Notes: a model not told the origin generated them from the sequence alone. Positions 1 through 5,718 are shown, numbered from the stretch's first letter. The stretch: 6,300 nt of DNA from Pseudomonas sp. (GCA_007117785.1 SKFV01000284.1:1-6300); one strand, 5' to 3'. Made by a program: numbers and translations.

Positions 1-138
1 CAGAGCAAGAAACCGACCTGCCGCAGCTCAGACGCCATGCACCGCACCTTTACATGCTACCGCCCAGCCTGTCATGCCACGTCCAACCCGGTTTATCATC
101 AAGGAGGTTATTGTGCCACAAGCAGGGCTGGGCAAAAC

Positions 139-156
139 AGCGCAATTGCGCGCTCA
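139..156 (-). terminator. weak hairpin at the end of the dehydrogenase gene
   Basis: On the minus strand the dehydrogenase stop codon runs directly into an inverted repeat with arms AGCGC and GCGCT. It contains the perfect 12-bp palindrome GCGCAATTGCGC at 140-151. The RNA would continue with UGUUUUG, a poor and interrupted U-tract. The stem is short (5 bp with a 6-nt loop), so it may be a weak intrinsic terminator or only chance; nothing else terminator-like lies before the left edge. Confidence 0.25.
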
Positions 157-969
157 GGCACGGCTCAACCCGAGCTTTTTCTCCGCCAGGCGAGTCATTT
201 CCGAATAGATGGCATCCGGTTGCGACTGCTTCATGGCCCAGGCTTCACGCCCTTTCTCATGCGGCAAGATCATGAACTGCCCGGCAGCGGATTCGCGCAC
301 GATGGTCGCCGCCACCTCAGCAGCACTGATCGGAGAGTTTTCCAGCAATTTGGCGATATCTGACTTGTCCTGTGAACTCGGACCTCGATAGGAATCAAGC
401 AGATTGGTCTGGAAGAAGGACGGGCAGACCACACTCACGCCAACCCCGACCGGTTTCAGTTCACAGAGCAGGGATTCAGACAGGGCGACCACGCCGGCCT
501 TGGCCACATTGTAATTACTCATGCCCGGCGCCTGCATCAGCGCAGCCATGGAAGCAATATTGATGACATGGCCGCTTTTCTGCTCCAGCAGCATGGGCAT
601 GAAGGCCTTGCAGCCTTTCACCACACCCATCAGATTGATACTGATCTGCCAGTCCCAATCTTCCAGCGACAAGTCCCAAAACATTCCGCCGGAGGCCACC
701 CCCGCATTATTGATCAGCACATCAAGCCCGCCAAACTGCTCTTCACAGGTCTGCGCCAAGGCAGCGAGCTGGCTGTAGTCGCGCACATCACAGCGCTGGA
801 CAAAACCCTCGGCACCCTTGGCGCGGACCATGGCTAGCGTCTCTCTGGCACCCGCTTCATTGATATCGGCCAACGCCAATCGTGCGCCCGGCTGCGCGTA
901 GCACAACGCCAGCTCGCGACCCAACCCACTCCCTGCACCCGTAATGACCACCCGTTGAGCTTGCTGCAT
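154..969 (-). CDS. short-chain dehydrogenase/reductase (SDR), classical family
   Basis: A 271-aa NAD(P)-dependent oxidoreductase with a complete classical SDR core, expected to be a soluble cytosolic enzyme. Visible motifs are the cofactor glycine motif TGAGSGLG (10-17), an Asp at the end of the second beta strand (D35, which in this family favours NAD(H) over NADP(H)), CDV (60-62), NNAG (87-90), and the tetrad N112, S140, Y153 and K157 with Ser-Tyr spacing of 13. After the core, the usual PG is CPSFFQTNL (182-190), and a C-terminal tail of about 80 residues should form the substrate pocket and oligomer contacts. The ATG start has an AGGA at 976-979, 6 nt upstream. The substrate cannot be told from sequence; fatty-acyl, hydroxyacyl or alcohol substrates are common for such enzymes. 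It lies 127 bp downstream of the DTW gene and probably has its own promoter. Confidence 0.9.
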   Translation of the reverse strand: MQQAQRVVITGAGSGLGRELALCYAQPGARLALADINEAGARETLAMVRAKGAEGFVQRCDVRDYSQLAALAQTCEEQFGGLDVLINNAGVASGGMFWDLSLEDWDWQISINLMGVVKGCKAFMPMLLEQKSGHVINIASMAALMQAPGMSNYNVAKAGVVALSESLLCELKPVGVGVSVVCPSFFQTNLLDSYRGPSSQDKSDIAKLLENSPISAAEVAATIVRESAAGQFMILPHEKGREAWAMKQSQPDAIYSEMTRLAEKKLGLSRA

Positions 970-978
970 TATTCATCC

Positions 979-1027
979 TGCCTGTATTGATACGTTTTAT
1001 TGTTGTGTCTCTATCAATCAACAGGCA
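979..1027 (-). promoter_or_regulatory. 14-bp-arm inverted repeat in the dehydrogenase leader
   Basis: TGCCTGTATTGATA (979-992) is mirrored by TATCAAT-CA-ACAGGCA (1012-1027). All 14 bases of each arm are complementary, with a 2-nt bulge (1019-1020) and a 19-nt centre. A possible promoter overlaps it on the minus strand: -35 TTGATT (1021-1016), 16-nt spacer, -10 TAAAAC (999-994), each 4 of 6 to consensus. If that promoter is used, the repeat is a DNA element around the promoter, such as paired repressor half-sites. If transcription starts upstream of 1027, the RNA would fold into a hairpin ending beside the Shine-Dalgarno (976-979). The repeat is seen directly; its role is inferred. Confidence 0.55.
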
Positions 1028-1079
1028 AAGTCTAGCGGCTGAATAACGCCATGCGCAGCAAATACCCGCGTTATAAGTC

Positions 1080-1093
1080 CGGCGAATACGCCG
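1080..1093 (-). terminator. small GC hairpin just after the DTW gene stop
   Basis: A perfect 5-bp stem (CGGCG / CGCCG) with a 4-nt loop begins 3 nt past the DTW stop codon. A second, looser inverted repeat follows: ATAACGC at 1043-1049 and GCGTTAT at 1068-1074, separated by 18 nt. There is no U-run after either, so this is at best a weak or Rho-assisted transcript end. Confidence 0.25.
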
Positions 1094-1096
1094 CAC

Positions 1097-1720
1097 TCAC
1101 GACTTATCGGGGTTACGAGCATCGCGGACAGCATAATGCGCCTGCCAGACATGCGCCCCCATAGCCTTGATCTGCCCTTCTATCAGTCGCTCAAAAGGCC
1201 GCAACAAGGGACTAAAGTCACTCGCCGGCTCTATAATACTCAGCGCAACGACCCCCGCCTCCAGGGTCGACAAGGCATCCGCGTCGGGCGCCTTGCGCAA
1301 GCGATAGCGACTGTGCTGACCGGCAGGCAGGGCTACTTGGGGCAACGCTTGCAGTGCCGGATTGAGGTAGTAAAGCTTGCGTGCCTTGCGCCAGGTGCCA
1401 TCCAGCAAAACCAGCCGGCGTGGGCGCTCGAGCTCAGTCGCTTCAAGCTCACCAGCCTGGGGTCCGGGAAAGAGCAATTCCGTGTGGTAATCAGGGGCCT
1501 GCAGCCAGGCTATCCAGTCCGGCGGCAATTGCTCGGTAACCACTAAGGTCGCTGCATCCAGCCCCAGGCAAAGCAGACGCGCCGTATTCAGGGCATGACT
1601 TTGCTCACTGGGGTGCTGAACAACCAGCACCTCGGTAGTTGCCTGCAGTGAAGGAATATCGGCACACAGACAATAATCCGACGGGCGCAAGCAGCGCGGA
1701 CAACGTGATCGTTTACTCAT
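1097..1720 (-). CDS. tapT: DTW-domain tRNA-uridine aminocarboxypropyltransferase (TapT/YfiP type)
   Basis: A 207-aa protein of the DTW family. The E. coli member TapT (YfiP) transfers the 3-amino-3-carboxypropyl group of S-adenosylmethionine to a tRNA uridine (U47), giving acp3U. An N-terminal cysteine cluster of form CxxC-x6-CxC (C7, C10, C17, C19) probably binds zinc. It is followed by the family block HPSE..NTARL (36-49), the signature DGTW (107-110) with a downstream KARKLYYLNP block, and LRKAP....LSTLEA (141-155). Length fits the bacterial family. The start is the first ATG after an in-frame TAG at 1730-1732. No good Shine-Dalgarno precedes it, and the start codon lies inside the perfect palindrome CATGCCGGCATG (1718-1729). 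It lies 40 nt past the ccoM terminator, so it should have its own promoter. Family assignment is secure; the exact tRNA target is inferred. Confidence 0.92.
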   Translation of the reverse strand: MSKRSRCPRCLRPSDYCLCADIPSLQATTEVLVVQHPSEQSHALNTARLLCLGLDAATLVVTEQLPPDWIAWLQAPDYHTELLFPGPQAGELEATELERPRRLVLLDGTWRKARKLYYLNPALQALPQVALPAGQHSRYRLRKAPDADALSTLEAGVVALSIIEPASDFSPLLRPFERLIEGQIKAMGAHVWQAHYAVRDARNPDKS

Positions 1721-1731
1721 GCCGGCATGCT

Positions 1732-1761
1732 AATCTATCCCCCGCTGTCGGTCATGAACAA
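1732..1761 (-). promoter_or_regulatory. candidate promoter of the DTW gene
   Basis: On the minus strand, TTGTTC (1761-1756) and TAGATT (1737-1732) are separated by 18 nt. The matches are 3 of 6 and 4 of 6 to the sigma-70 consensus, so this is a weak call. It is supported mainly by position: the ccoM terminator ends at 1760 and the gene starts at 1720, leaving little other room. If used, transcription would start near 1725, only about 5 nt before the start codon. Confidence 0.3.
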
Positions 1762-1793
1762 AAAAAAGCGGTTCACCCTCTCGGGGAACCGCC
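1760..1793 (-). terminator. intrinsic terminator of ccoM
   Basis: A strong hairpin: GCGGTTC (1768-1774) pairs with GAACCGC (1786-1792), continued by CCC (1776-1778) with GGG (1783-1785) past a single bulged A, closed by a 4-nt loop. On the minus strand it is followed at once by eight T residues (1767-1760). It lies 37 nt past the ccoM stop codon and ends that short transcript. Confidence 0.88.
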
Positions 1794-1829
1794 AAAGGCC
1801 TTGCGAGCGATGCCTGGAGGGAAAATCAA

Positions 1830-1952
1830 TCAGCCTTTTTTCTTGTCTGCCTTGTGGCTGTCGTTCCAAATGAAATAACCGACGCCGCCGAGAAAGGCGA
1901 CCATCAGACCTACAGTGAGAATGCCGGCAACGACGACTGTGTCCATGTACAT
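1830..1952 (-). CDS. ccoM: cbb3-type cytochrome oxidase small subunit CcoM
   Basis: A 40-aa single-span membrane peptide: a short polar N-terminus (MYMD), one hydrophobic helix at about residues 5-28 (TVGLMVAFLGG core), an aromatic GYFIW edge at 25-29, then a charged tail (NDSHKADKKKG). The helix, the GYFIW edge and the Lys-rich tail resemble, from memory, CcoM of Pseudomonas stutzeri, a roughly 37-aa peptide found in purified and crystallised cbb3 oxidase that helps assembly or stability of the complex. As in that species it is not next to ccoNOQP here. The first ATG is chosen because AGGAG lies 8 nt upstream; the second ATG at codon 3 would be 14 nt away. It stands alone, with an ANR box upstream and a strong terminator downstream. 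An unrelated short membrane peptide is the main alternative. Confidence 0.85.
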   Translation of the reverse strand: MYMDTVVVAGILTVGLMVAFLGGVGYFIWNDSHKADKKKG

Positions 1953-1988
1953 GGTGATGACTCCTCTGGGTCAGTAAGCAATGACTGC

Positions 1989-1994
1989 AGAGTA
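1989..1994 (-). promoter_or_regulatory. candidate -10 box of ccoM
   Basis: TACTCT on the minus strand matches TATAAT at 4 of 6. It sits where a -10 should be if the ANR box is centred near -41.5. Transcription would then start near 1982, giving a leader of about 30 nt. No -35 is expected in this class of activated promoter. Confidence 0.45.
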
Positions 1995-2016
1995 CCCAGA
2001 GTCTGCGGCGGGTTTA

Positions 2017-2030
2017 TTGACAATAATCAA
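2017..2030 (-). promoter_or_regulatory. ANR/FNR box upstream of ccoM
   Basis: On the minus strand the sequence is TTGATTATTGTCAA, one base away from the FNR/ANR consensus TTGAT-N4-ATCAA. The symmetry extends to 18 bp (2015-2032, TATTGA....TCAATA). Its centre lies 71.5 nt upstream of the ccoM start codon, which fits an activator at -41.5 with a 30-nt leader. ANR is the oxygen-sensing Fe-S regulator that induces low-oxygen genes, including a cbb3 oxidase operon in pseudomonads, so it fits a cbb3 subunit well. No plus-strand gene nearby could use it. Confidence 0.72.
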
Positions 2031-2042
2031 TAGTGTGGCGGG

Positions 2043-2246
2043 TTACTTCTTTTTTCGCGGGGATTTACTTTTTTTGCCCTTTTTGCCTTTCTGGCTGCCC
2101 GCAGCCGTTTTGCGACCGGCCAGCGGCAATGCCCGTTCGAACGCCTGGCGCATATGCTGCAAGCGGGCTTCATTCAGGTCGTGTTGACGCAGCTGGCGAG
2201 CCTGCTGCAGGTCGAACAGATTGTCAGGGGTATTGTCGTCGTTCAT
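2043..2246 (-). CDS. 67-aa hypothetical protein with lysine-rich tail
   Basis: Function not recognised. The protein has an acidic start (MNDDNTPDN), a probable amphipathic helix of about 30 residues rich in Gln, Arg and Leu (roughly 10-42: LFDLQQARQLRQ, then LQHMRQAFERALPL), and a C-terminal tail of about 20 residues that is mostly Lys, Gly, Ser and Arg, ending KSPRKKK. No signal peptide, membrane segment or cysteine is seen. Such a basic tail often contacts RNA or ribosomes, but that is inference. The ATG at 2246 is 12 nt past the stop of the 94-aa gene; an in-frame TTG at 2252 is a less likely start. Neither has a clear Shine-Dalgarno, so translation probably depends on coupling to the upstream gene. 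No terminator follows it before the ccoM promoter. Confidence 0.62.
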   Translation of the reverse strand: MNDDNTPDNLFDLQQARQLRQHDLNEARLQHMRQAFERALPLAGRKTAAGSQKGKKGKKSKSPRKKK

Positions 2247-2258
2247 GGGCAAAGATTA

Positions 2259-2543
2259 TCAGACTTCGATATCGATCAGCAGCCCCTTGTCAGGCAACTC
2301 ATGCCCGGCAGGCTCGTCTGCCTGAGTGGCTGCATCCGCAGAAGCCTCGACGACGTCTGTCGGCTTGGCCGCGCGCTGGCGCCGCCGACGCTCGGGAAAA
2401 TGCCCCAGATCACGCTCACGCCGGTCCCGTGACTCGGTTACCAGGTCATGCAGGAACTCGGCTTTCGCCAGCGGCTTGACCGTCTTGTTGATTTTAACCC
2501 TGTCGTTTACCGAGCCCACTGGGGGCAAACCTGGAATCAGCAT
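2259..2543 (-). CDS. 94-aa hypothetical protein with central arginine cluster
   Basis: Function not recognised. Visible parts are a hydrophobic, proline-rich N-terminus (MLIPGLPPVG), a middle segment with a dense basic run (RRERDLGHFPERRRRQR, 41-57), an Ala/Asp/Glu-rich low-complexity linker (about 62-80), and an ordered-looking end, DKGLLIDIEV (85-94). There is no signal peptide or membrane span. The ATG at 2543 is chosen because AGGGGGT, one mismatch from AGGAGGT, lies 5 nt upstream and a perfect TATAAT lies about 37 nt upstream. The frame stays open upstream to a TTG at 2603, but that lies before the -10 box. It is divergent from rapA across a 279-bp spacer and probably the first gene of a two-gene unit with the 67-aa protein. 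The linker suggests a partly disordered, nucleic-acid-binding or adaptor-like protein, which is inference only. Confidence 0.68.
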   Translation of the reverse strand: MLIPGLPPVGSVNDRVKINKTVKPLAKAEFLHDLVTESRDRRERDLGHFPERRRRQRAAKPTDVVEASADAATQADEPAGHELPDKGLLIDIEV

Positions 2544-2579
2544 ACTTACCCCCTTTTTTCGCTGCGTTGGTCTGTATCT

Positions 2580-2585
2580 ATTATA
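2580..2585 (-). promoter_or_regulatory. -10 box of the 94-aa gene
   Basis: A perfect TATAAT on the minus strand. No good -35 lies 16-18 nt upstream; the nearest sequence there is CTAGTT. A start of transcription near 2573 gives a leader of about 30 nt to the ATG at 2543. The weak -35 suggests an activator or low basal activity. Confidence 0.55.
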
Positions 2586-2620
2586 TCGACCGCGCAAGCG
2601 CAAACTAGATCCCCCAAAAG

Positions 2621-2636
2621 CGTGAACCCGGTCACA
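2621..2636. promoter_or_regulatory. CRP/Vfr-like palindrome in the divergent rapA control region
   Basis: CGTGA-N6-TCACA matches the CRP core TGTGA-N6-TCACA at 9 of 10 bases with exact spacing. In Pseudomonas the CRP homologue that reads such sites is Vfr. Its centre lies about 55 bp from the predicted start of the leftward 94-aa transcript and about 38 bp from a possible rightward rapA start near 2667, so it could serve either gene. The match is seen; binding is inferred. Confidence 0.4.
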
Positions 2637-2651
2637 AAACAGACAAATAAA

Positions 2652-2660
2652 TGCTCTATT
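2652..2660 (+). promoter_or_regulatory. candidate extended -10 of rapA
   Basis: TGCTCTATT reads as the extended motif TG-N followed by TCTATT, 4 of 6 to TATAAT. The CRP/Vfr-like site lies just upstream, near a class II position. A start near 2667 would leave a leader of about 155 nt before rapA. That leader has an imperfect palindrome at 2720-2737 centred on GCTTAAGC and no clear riboswitch. Other promoters closer to the gene cannot be excluded. Confidence 0.25.
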
Positions 2661-2822
2661 CGTGTAAAAAATCGTGAAATCGCATGACTTGGCTACCTGA
2701 TTCCGTCGAGGGTGACCGCCAGAGGCTTAAGCTCCTGTGCAGTCTCCGGCAACCAGAAAGCGGTTTTGGCGACACCGGTGATCAGTTACCATATGCGCCT
2801 TTTCACGCAGCAGGAGCATGGC

Positions 2823-5663
2823 ATGTCGGTATTCACCCCCGGGCAACGCTGGGTCAGCGATGGAGAAGCAGAGCTCGGGTTGGGCACAGTGCTGTCGCTG
2901 GACGAACGCGCAGTGGTTCTGCTTTTCCCCGCCAGTGGCGAAACCCGCCATTACGCCCTGCGCAATGCGCCACTGACCCGGGTGCGCTTTACCCCGGGTG
3001 ACAGCATCAGCCATCACGAAGGCTGGCAGCTTACCGTCAGTGATGTCAGTGAAGTGGATGGCCTGCTGGTGTATCAGGGCCTGCGCGAGGATGGCAGCGC
3101 AGCCGAGTTTGCCGAAACCATGCTGGACAACTTTATCCGTTTTCGCCTGGCCAGTGACCGCCTGTTTGCCAGCCAGACGGATCCGCTGCCCTGGTTCAGC
3201 CTGCGCCATGAAACCCTGCGCCACCATTGCCGTGTTCAACGCTCATCGCTGCTCGGACTCGCCGGGGTGCGTACCCAGCCGATCGGGCACCAGTTACATA
3301 TTGCTCGCGAGGTAGCTGACCGTATCGCTCCCCGCGTACTGCTGGCTGATGAAGTCGGCCTGGGTAAAACCATCGAAGCCGGTCTGATCCTTCACCGCCA
3401 GCTGCAGACCGGTCGTGCCCGGAGGGTGCTGATCGTGGTACCGGAAAACCTGCAGCACCAGTGGCTGGTGGAAATGCGCCGGCGCTTCAATCTGCGCTTT
3501 GCCCTGTTCAACAGCGACCGCTTGCTCGGCGCCGAAGACAATCCCTTTGAAGAAGAGCAGCTGGTGCTGATCGCGCTGGAGAGCCTGCTTGAGGACCCGC
3601 GTACCAGCCAATGGGCCGAAGCCTGCGACTGGGACCTGCTGGTGGTCGACGAGGCGCACCATCTGGTCTGGCATCCGGATGACGCCAGCGCTGAATACAC
3701 CCTGATCGAGCAACTGGCACAAAAGATTGCCGGCGTACTCTTGCTGACCGCCACACCCGAACAGCTGGGTCAGGCCAGTCACTTTGCTCGCCTGCGCCTG
3801 CTTGATCCGGCCCGCTTCCACGACTTTGACGCCTTTGTTCAGGAAACTGCCGACTATCAGCCGATTGCCGCTGCAGTAAAACGCATGCTTGATGGCGAAC
3901 CGCTGAGTACAGCGGATCAGGCTCAGCTCAGTGCATGGCTGGAGCAGGACATCACGGCTCTGCTGCAGGCGCTGGAAGACCCCGACCCGGTAACCGCGAC
4001 TGCAGCCCGCGAACGTCTGCTGCGCCAACTGCTTGACCGCCACGGCACCGGCCGGGTGCTTTACCGCAATACCCGACAAGCCATCAGTGGCTTCCCGGGG
4101 CGAGAATTGCATCCCTACCCCCTGCCCTGCCCGGAGATCTACAACGACCTTGATGGCCAGACGACGCTCTACCCGGAAGTCGAATGGCAAGCCATGAACA
4201 GCCTCAGCGATCCCTGGTGGCAGCAAGACCCGCGCGTTGACTGGTTGATCGATACGCTGAAAATGCTCAAACGCAACAAGGTCCTGGTCATCTGTGCCCA
4301 TGCGGAAACTGCCCTGGATCTGGAAGATGCGCTGCGTGTGCGCACTGGCCTGCAAGCAGCCACCTTCCATGAGGGCATGAGCATCGTAGAACGTGACCGC
4401 GCGGCGGCCTTTTTCGCCGACGAGGAATTTGGTGCCCAGGTGCTGATCTGTTCGGAAATTGGCAGCGAAGGGCGGAATTTCCAGTTCGCCCACCATCTGG
4501 TCATGTTTGACCTGCCCAGCCACCCGGATCTGCTGGAACAGCGCATCGGCCGCCTCGACCGTATCGGTCAGCAGGCAACCATCCAGCTGCATATCCCCTA
4601 TCTAGAAGATACCGCGCAGGAGCGCCTGTTTGCCTGGTATCACGAAGCCCTGAATGCCTTTCTCAGCACCTGTCCGACCGGGGGCAACCTGCAGCACGAA
4701 TTTGGTGCTGAACTCCTGCTGCAGCTGGACCACCCTGACCATATCGCCTGGGAGCAGTTGCTCGATAGCGCCGCCCAGCGCCGCCTGGCACTGGAAGCCG
4801 ACCTGAACCAGGGCCGTGACCGCTTGCTGGAACTGCATTCACGCGGCCATGGCGATGCCGATCAGATGCTCGCCAGCATTGAGCGCCAGGATCATGACCC
4901 GCAACTGGCGATCTTTATGGAGCGGTTGTATGACGTCTTTGGCATCGACAGCGAAGACCACTCGGATAATGCCCTGATCCTGCGCCCGAGCGAACGTATG
5001 CTGGATGCCAGTTTTCCGCTCGGTGACGACGAAGCCACCACCATCACCTATGACCGCGATACCGCCCTGAGCCGCGAAGATATGCAGTTCATCACCTGGG
5101 AGCACCCCATGGTGCAAGGCGGCATGGATATGGTACTGGCCGGAAGCATGGGCAACAGCGCCGTTGCCCTGCTGAAAAACAAGGCGCTCAAGCCCGGCAC
5201 CCTGTTGCTGGAGTGCCTGTTCGTCAGTGAAGCCATAGCCCCGCGCGAACTGCAGCTGCAGCGTCACCTGCCACCCACCCCGGTGCGTTGCCTGCTGGAT
5301 ATCAATGGCACCGATCTGGCGAACAAGGTCTCTTTCGACACACTCGACAGCCAGTTGGAAGCCATGCCGCGCCACCTGGCGAGCAAAGTTGCTAAAAGCC
5401 AGCGTGATAACGTGGAGAAACTGCTCAACCGCGCCGAAACTGTCGCCGAGGTCCAGCATGACAGCCTGCGCCAGCAGGCGCTGGCCGCTTTCAGCGCCGA
5501 AATGACCGAAGCCATCGAGCGCCTGACACAGCTGCAGCAGGTCAACCCGTTGGTACGTCAGAGCGAGATTGACGCACTGCATAAACAGCATGAGCAGGGG
5601 TTGAGCCACCTGCAACAGGCGAAAGTGCGTCTGGACGCCTTGCGTCTGCTGGTGGTTCCCTGA
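2823..5663 (+). CDS. rapA: RNA polymerase-associated SWI2/SNF2 ATPase RapA (HepA)
   Basis: A 946-aa ATP-dependent translocase that binds core RNA polymerase and recycles it from stalled or post-termination complexes; E. coli RapA has 968 aa. The N-terminal part (about 1-110, MSVFTPGQRWVSDGEAELG) matches the Tudor-like domains that regulate the ATPase. The two-lobed Swi2/Snf2 core follows: Walker A DEVGLGKT (176-183), DEAH box (276-279), TATP (309-312), HEGMS (516-520), SEIGSEGRN (544-552), and motif VI QRIGRLDR (573-580) with R577 and R580 as expected arginine fingers. The C-terminal RapA-specific part includes REDMQFITWEHP (751-762), LPPTPVR (816-822) and the end RLDALRLLVV. The spacer between the lobes looks somewhat shorter than in E. 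coli. The frame is open upstream to a GTG at 2712, but AGGAG at 2812-2816 (6 nt before the ATG) and homology fix the start at 2823. All motifs are intact. Confidence 0.98.
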   Translation: MSVFTPGQRWVSDGEAELGLGTVLSLDERAVVLLFPASGETRHYALRNAPLTRVRFTPGDSISHHEGWQLTVSDVSEVDGLLVYQGLREDGSAAEFAETMLDNFIRFRLASDRLFASQTDPLPWFSLRHETLRHHCRVQRSSLLGLAGVRTQPIGHQLHIAREVADRIAPRVLLADEVGLGKTIEAGLILHRQLQTGRARRVLIVVPENLQHQWLVEMRRRFNLRFALFNSDRLLGAEDNPFEEEQLVLIALESLLEDPRTSQWAEACDWDLLVVDEAHHLVWHPDDASAEYTLIEQLAQKIAGVLLLTATPEQLGQASHFARLRLLDPARFHDFDAFVQETADYQPIAAAVKRMLDGEPLSTADQAQLSAWLEQDITALLQALEDPDPVTATAARERLLRQLLDRHGTGRVLYRNTRQAISGFPGRELHPYPLPCPEIYNDLDGQTTLYPEVEWQAMNSLSDPWWQQDPRVDWLIDTLKMLKRNKVLVICAHAETALDLEDALRVRTGLQAATFHEGMSIVERDRAAAFFADEEFGAQVLICSEIGSEGRNFQFAHHLVMFDLPSHPDLLEQRIGRLDRIGQQATIQLHIPYLEDTAQERLFAWYHEALNAFLSTCPTGGNLQHEFGAELLLQLDHPDHIAWEQLLDSAAQRRLALEADLNQGRDRLLELHSRGHGDADQMLASIERQDHDPQLAIFMERLYDVFGIDSEDHSDNALILRPSERMLDASFPLGDDEATTITYDRDTALSREDMQFITWEHPMVQGGMDMVLAGSMGNSAVALLKNKALKPGTLLLECLFVSEAIAPRELQLQRHLPPTPVRCLLDINGTDLANKVSFDTLDSQLEAMPRHLASKVAKSQRDNVEKLLNRAETVAEVQHDSLRQQALAAFSAEMTEAIERLTQLQQVNPLVRQSEIDALHKQHEQGLSHLQQAKVRLDALRLLVVP

Positions 5664-5666
5664 CCA

Positions 5667-5718
5667 GACACTGCGCAGTGTCGCTTCAGCGGCGCTGAAT
5701 GCAGGGGATGTTTCAGCG
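5667..5718. terminator. palindrome cluster between convergent rapA and patatin genes
   Basis: Three nt after the rapA stop lies a perfect 16-bp palindrome, GACACTGCGCAGTGTC (5667-5682). A second hairpin follows directly, TTCAGC-GGC-GCTGAA (5685-5699). TTCAGCG is repeated at 5712-5718 and could pair instead with CGCTGAA at 5693-5699. Neither strand has a U-tract, so this is not a textbook intrinsic terminator. Its position between converging genes suggests a bidirectional transcript end or 3'-end protecting structure. Confidence 0.45.

Noticed and set aside
101..108. The minus-strand sequence ACCTCCTT as the 3' end of a 16S rRNA gene.
   Set aside because: Only these 8 bases match; the flanking bases do not resemble the conserved 16S 3' end. 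It is better read as a plus-strand Shine-Dalgarno.
857..1096. A 79-codon minus-strand frame upstream of and overlapping the dehydrogenase start.
   Set aside because: It covers the leader and the first dehydrogenase codons in another frame, has no Shine-Dalgarno and gives a low-complexity Arg/Gly-rich product.
2544..2603. A longer form of the 94-aa protein starting at the TTG at 2603.
   Set aside because: The TATAAT -10 box lies inside this stretch, so the predicted mRNA would not include the TTG; the ATG at 2543 has a better ribosome-binding site.
2033..2625. Plus-strand open frames across the two small basic genes.
   Set aside because: They translate the reverse of Lys/Arg-rich genes into Ala/Arg/Pro-rich sequence, have no ribosome-binding sites, and are less plausible than the minus-strand pair with its promoter.
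2712..2822. An N-terminal extension of RapA from the GTG at 2712 or the ATG at 2793.
   Set aside because: The extra residues have no match to RapA, neither start has a Shine-Dalgarno, and the ATG at 2823 has AGGAG at 6 nt and the conserved N-terminus.
3294..4592. A long minus-strand open frame (432 codons) inside rapA.
   Set aside because: It lies wholly antisense to a gene with intact conserved motifs, shows no recognisable domain, and is the usual by-product of GC-rich codon use.
4839..5615. A 258-codon minus-strand open frame inside the 3' half of rapA.
   Set aside because: Antisense shadow; Gln/His/Val-rich reverse-strand translation with no family features.
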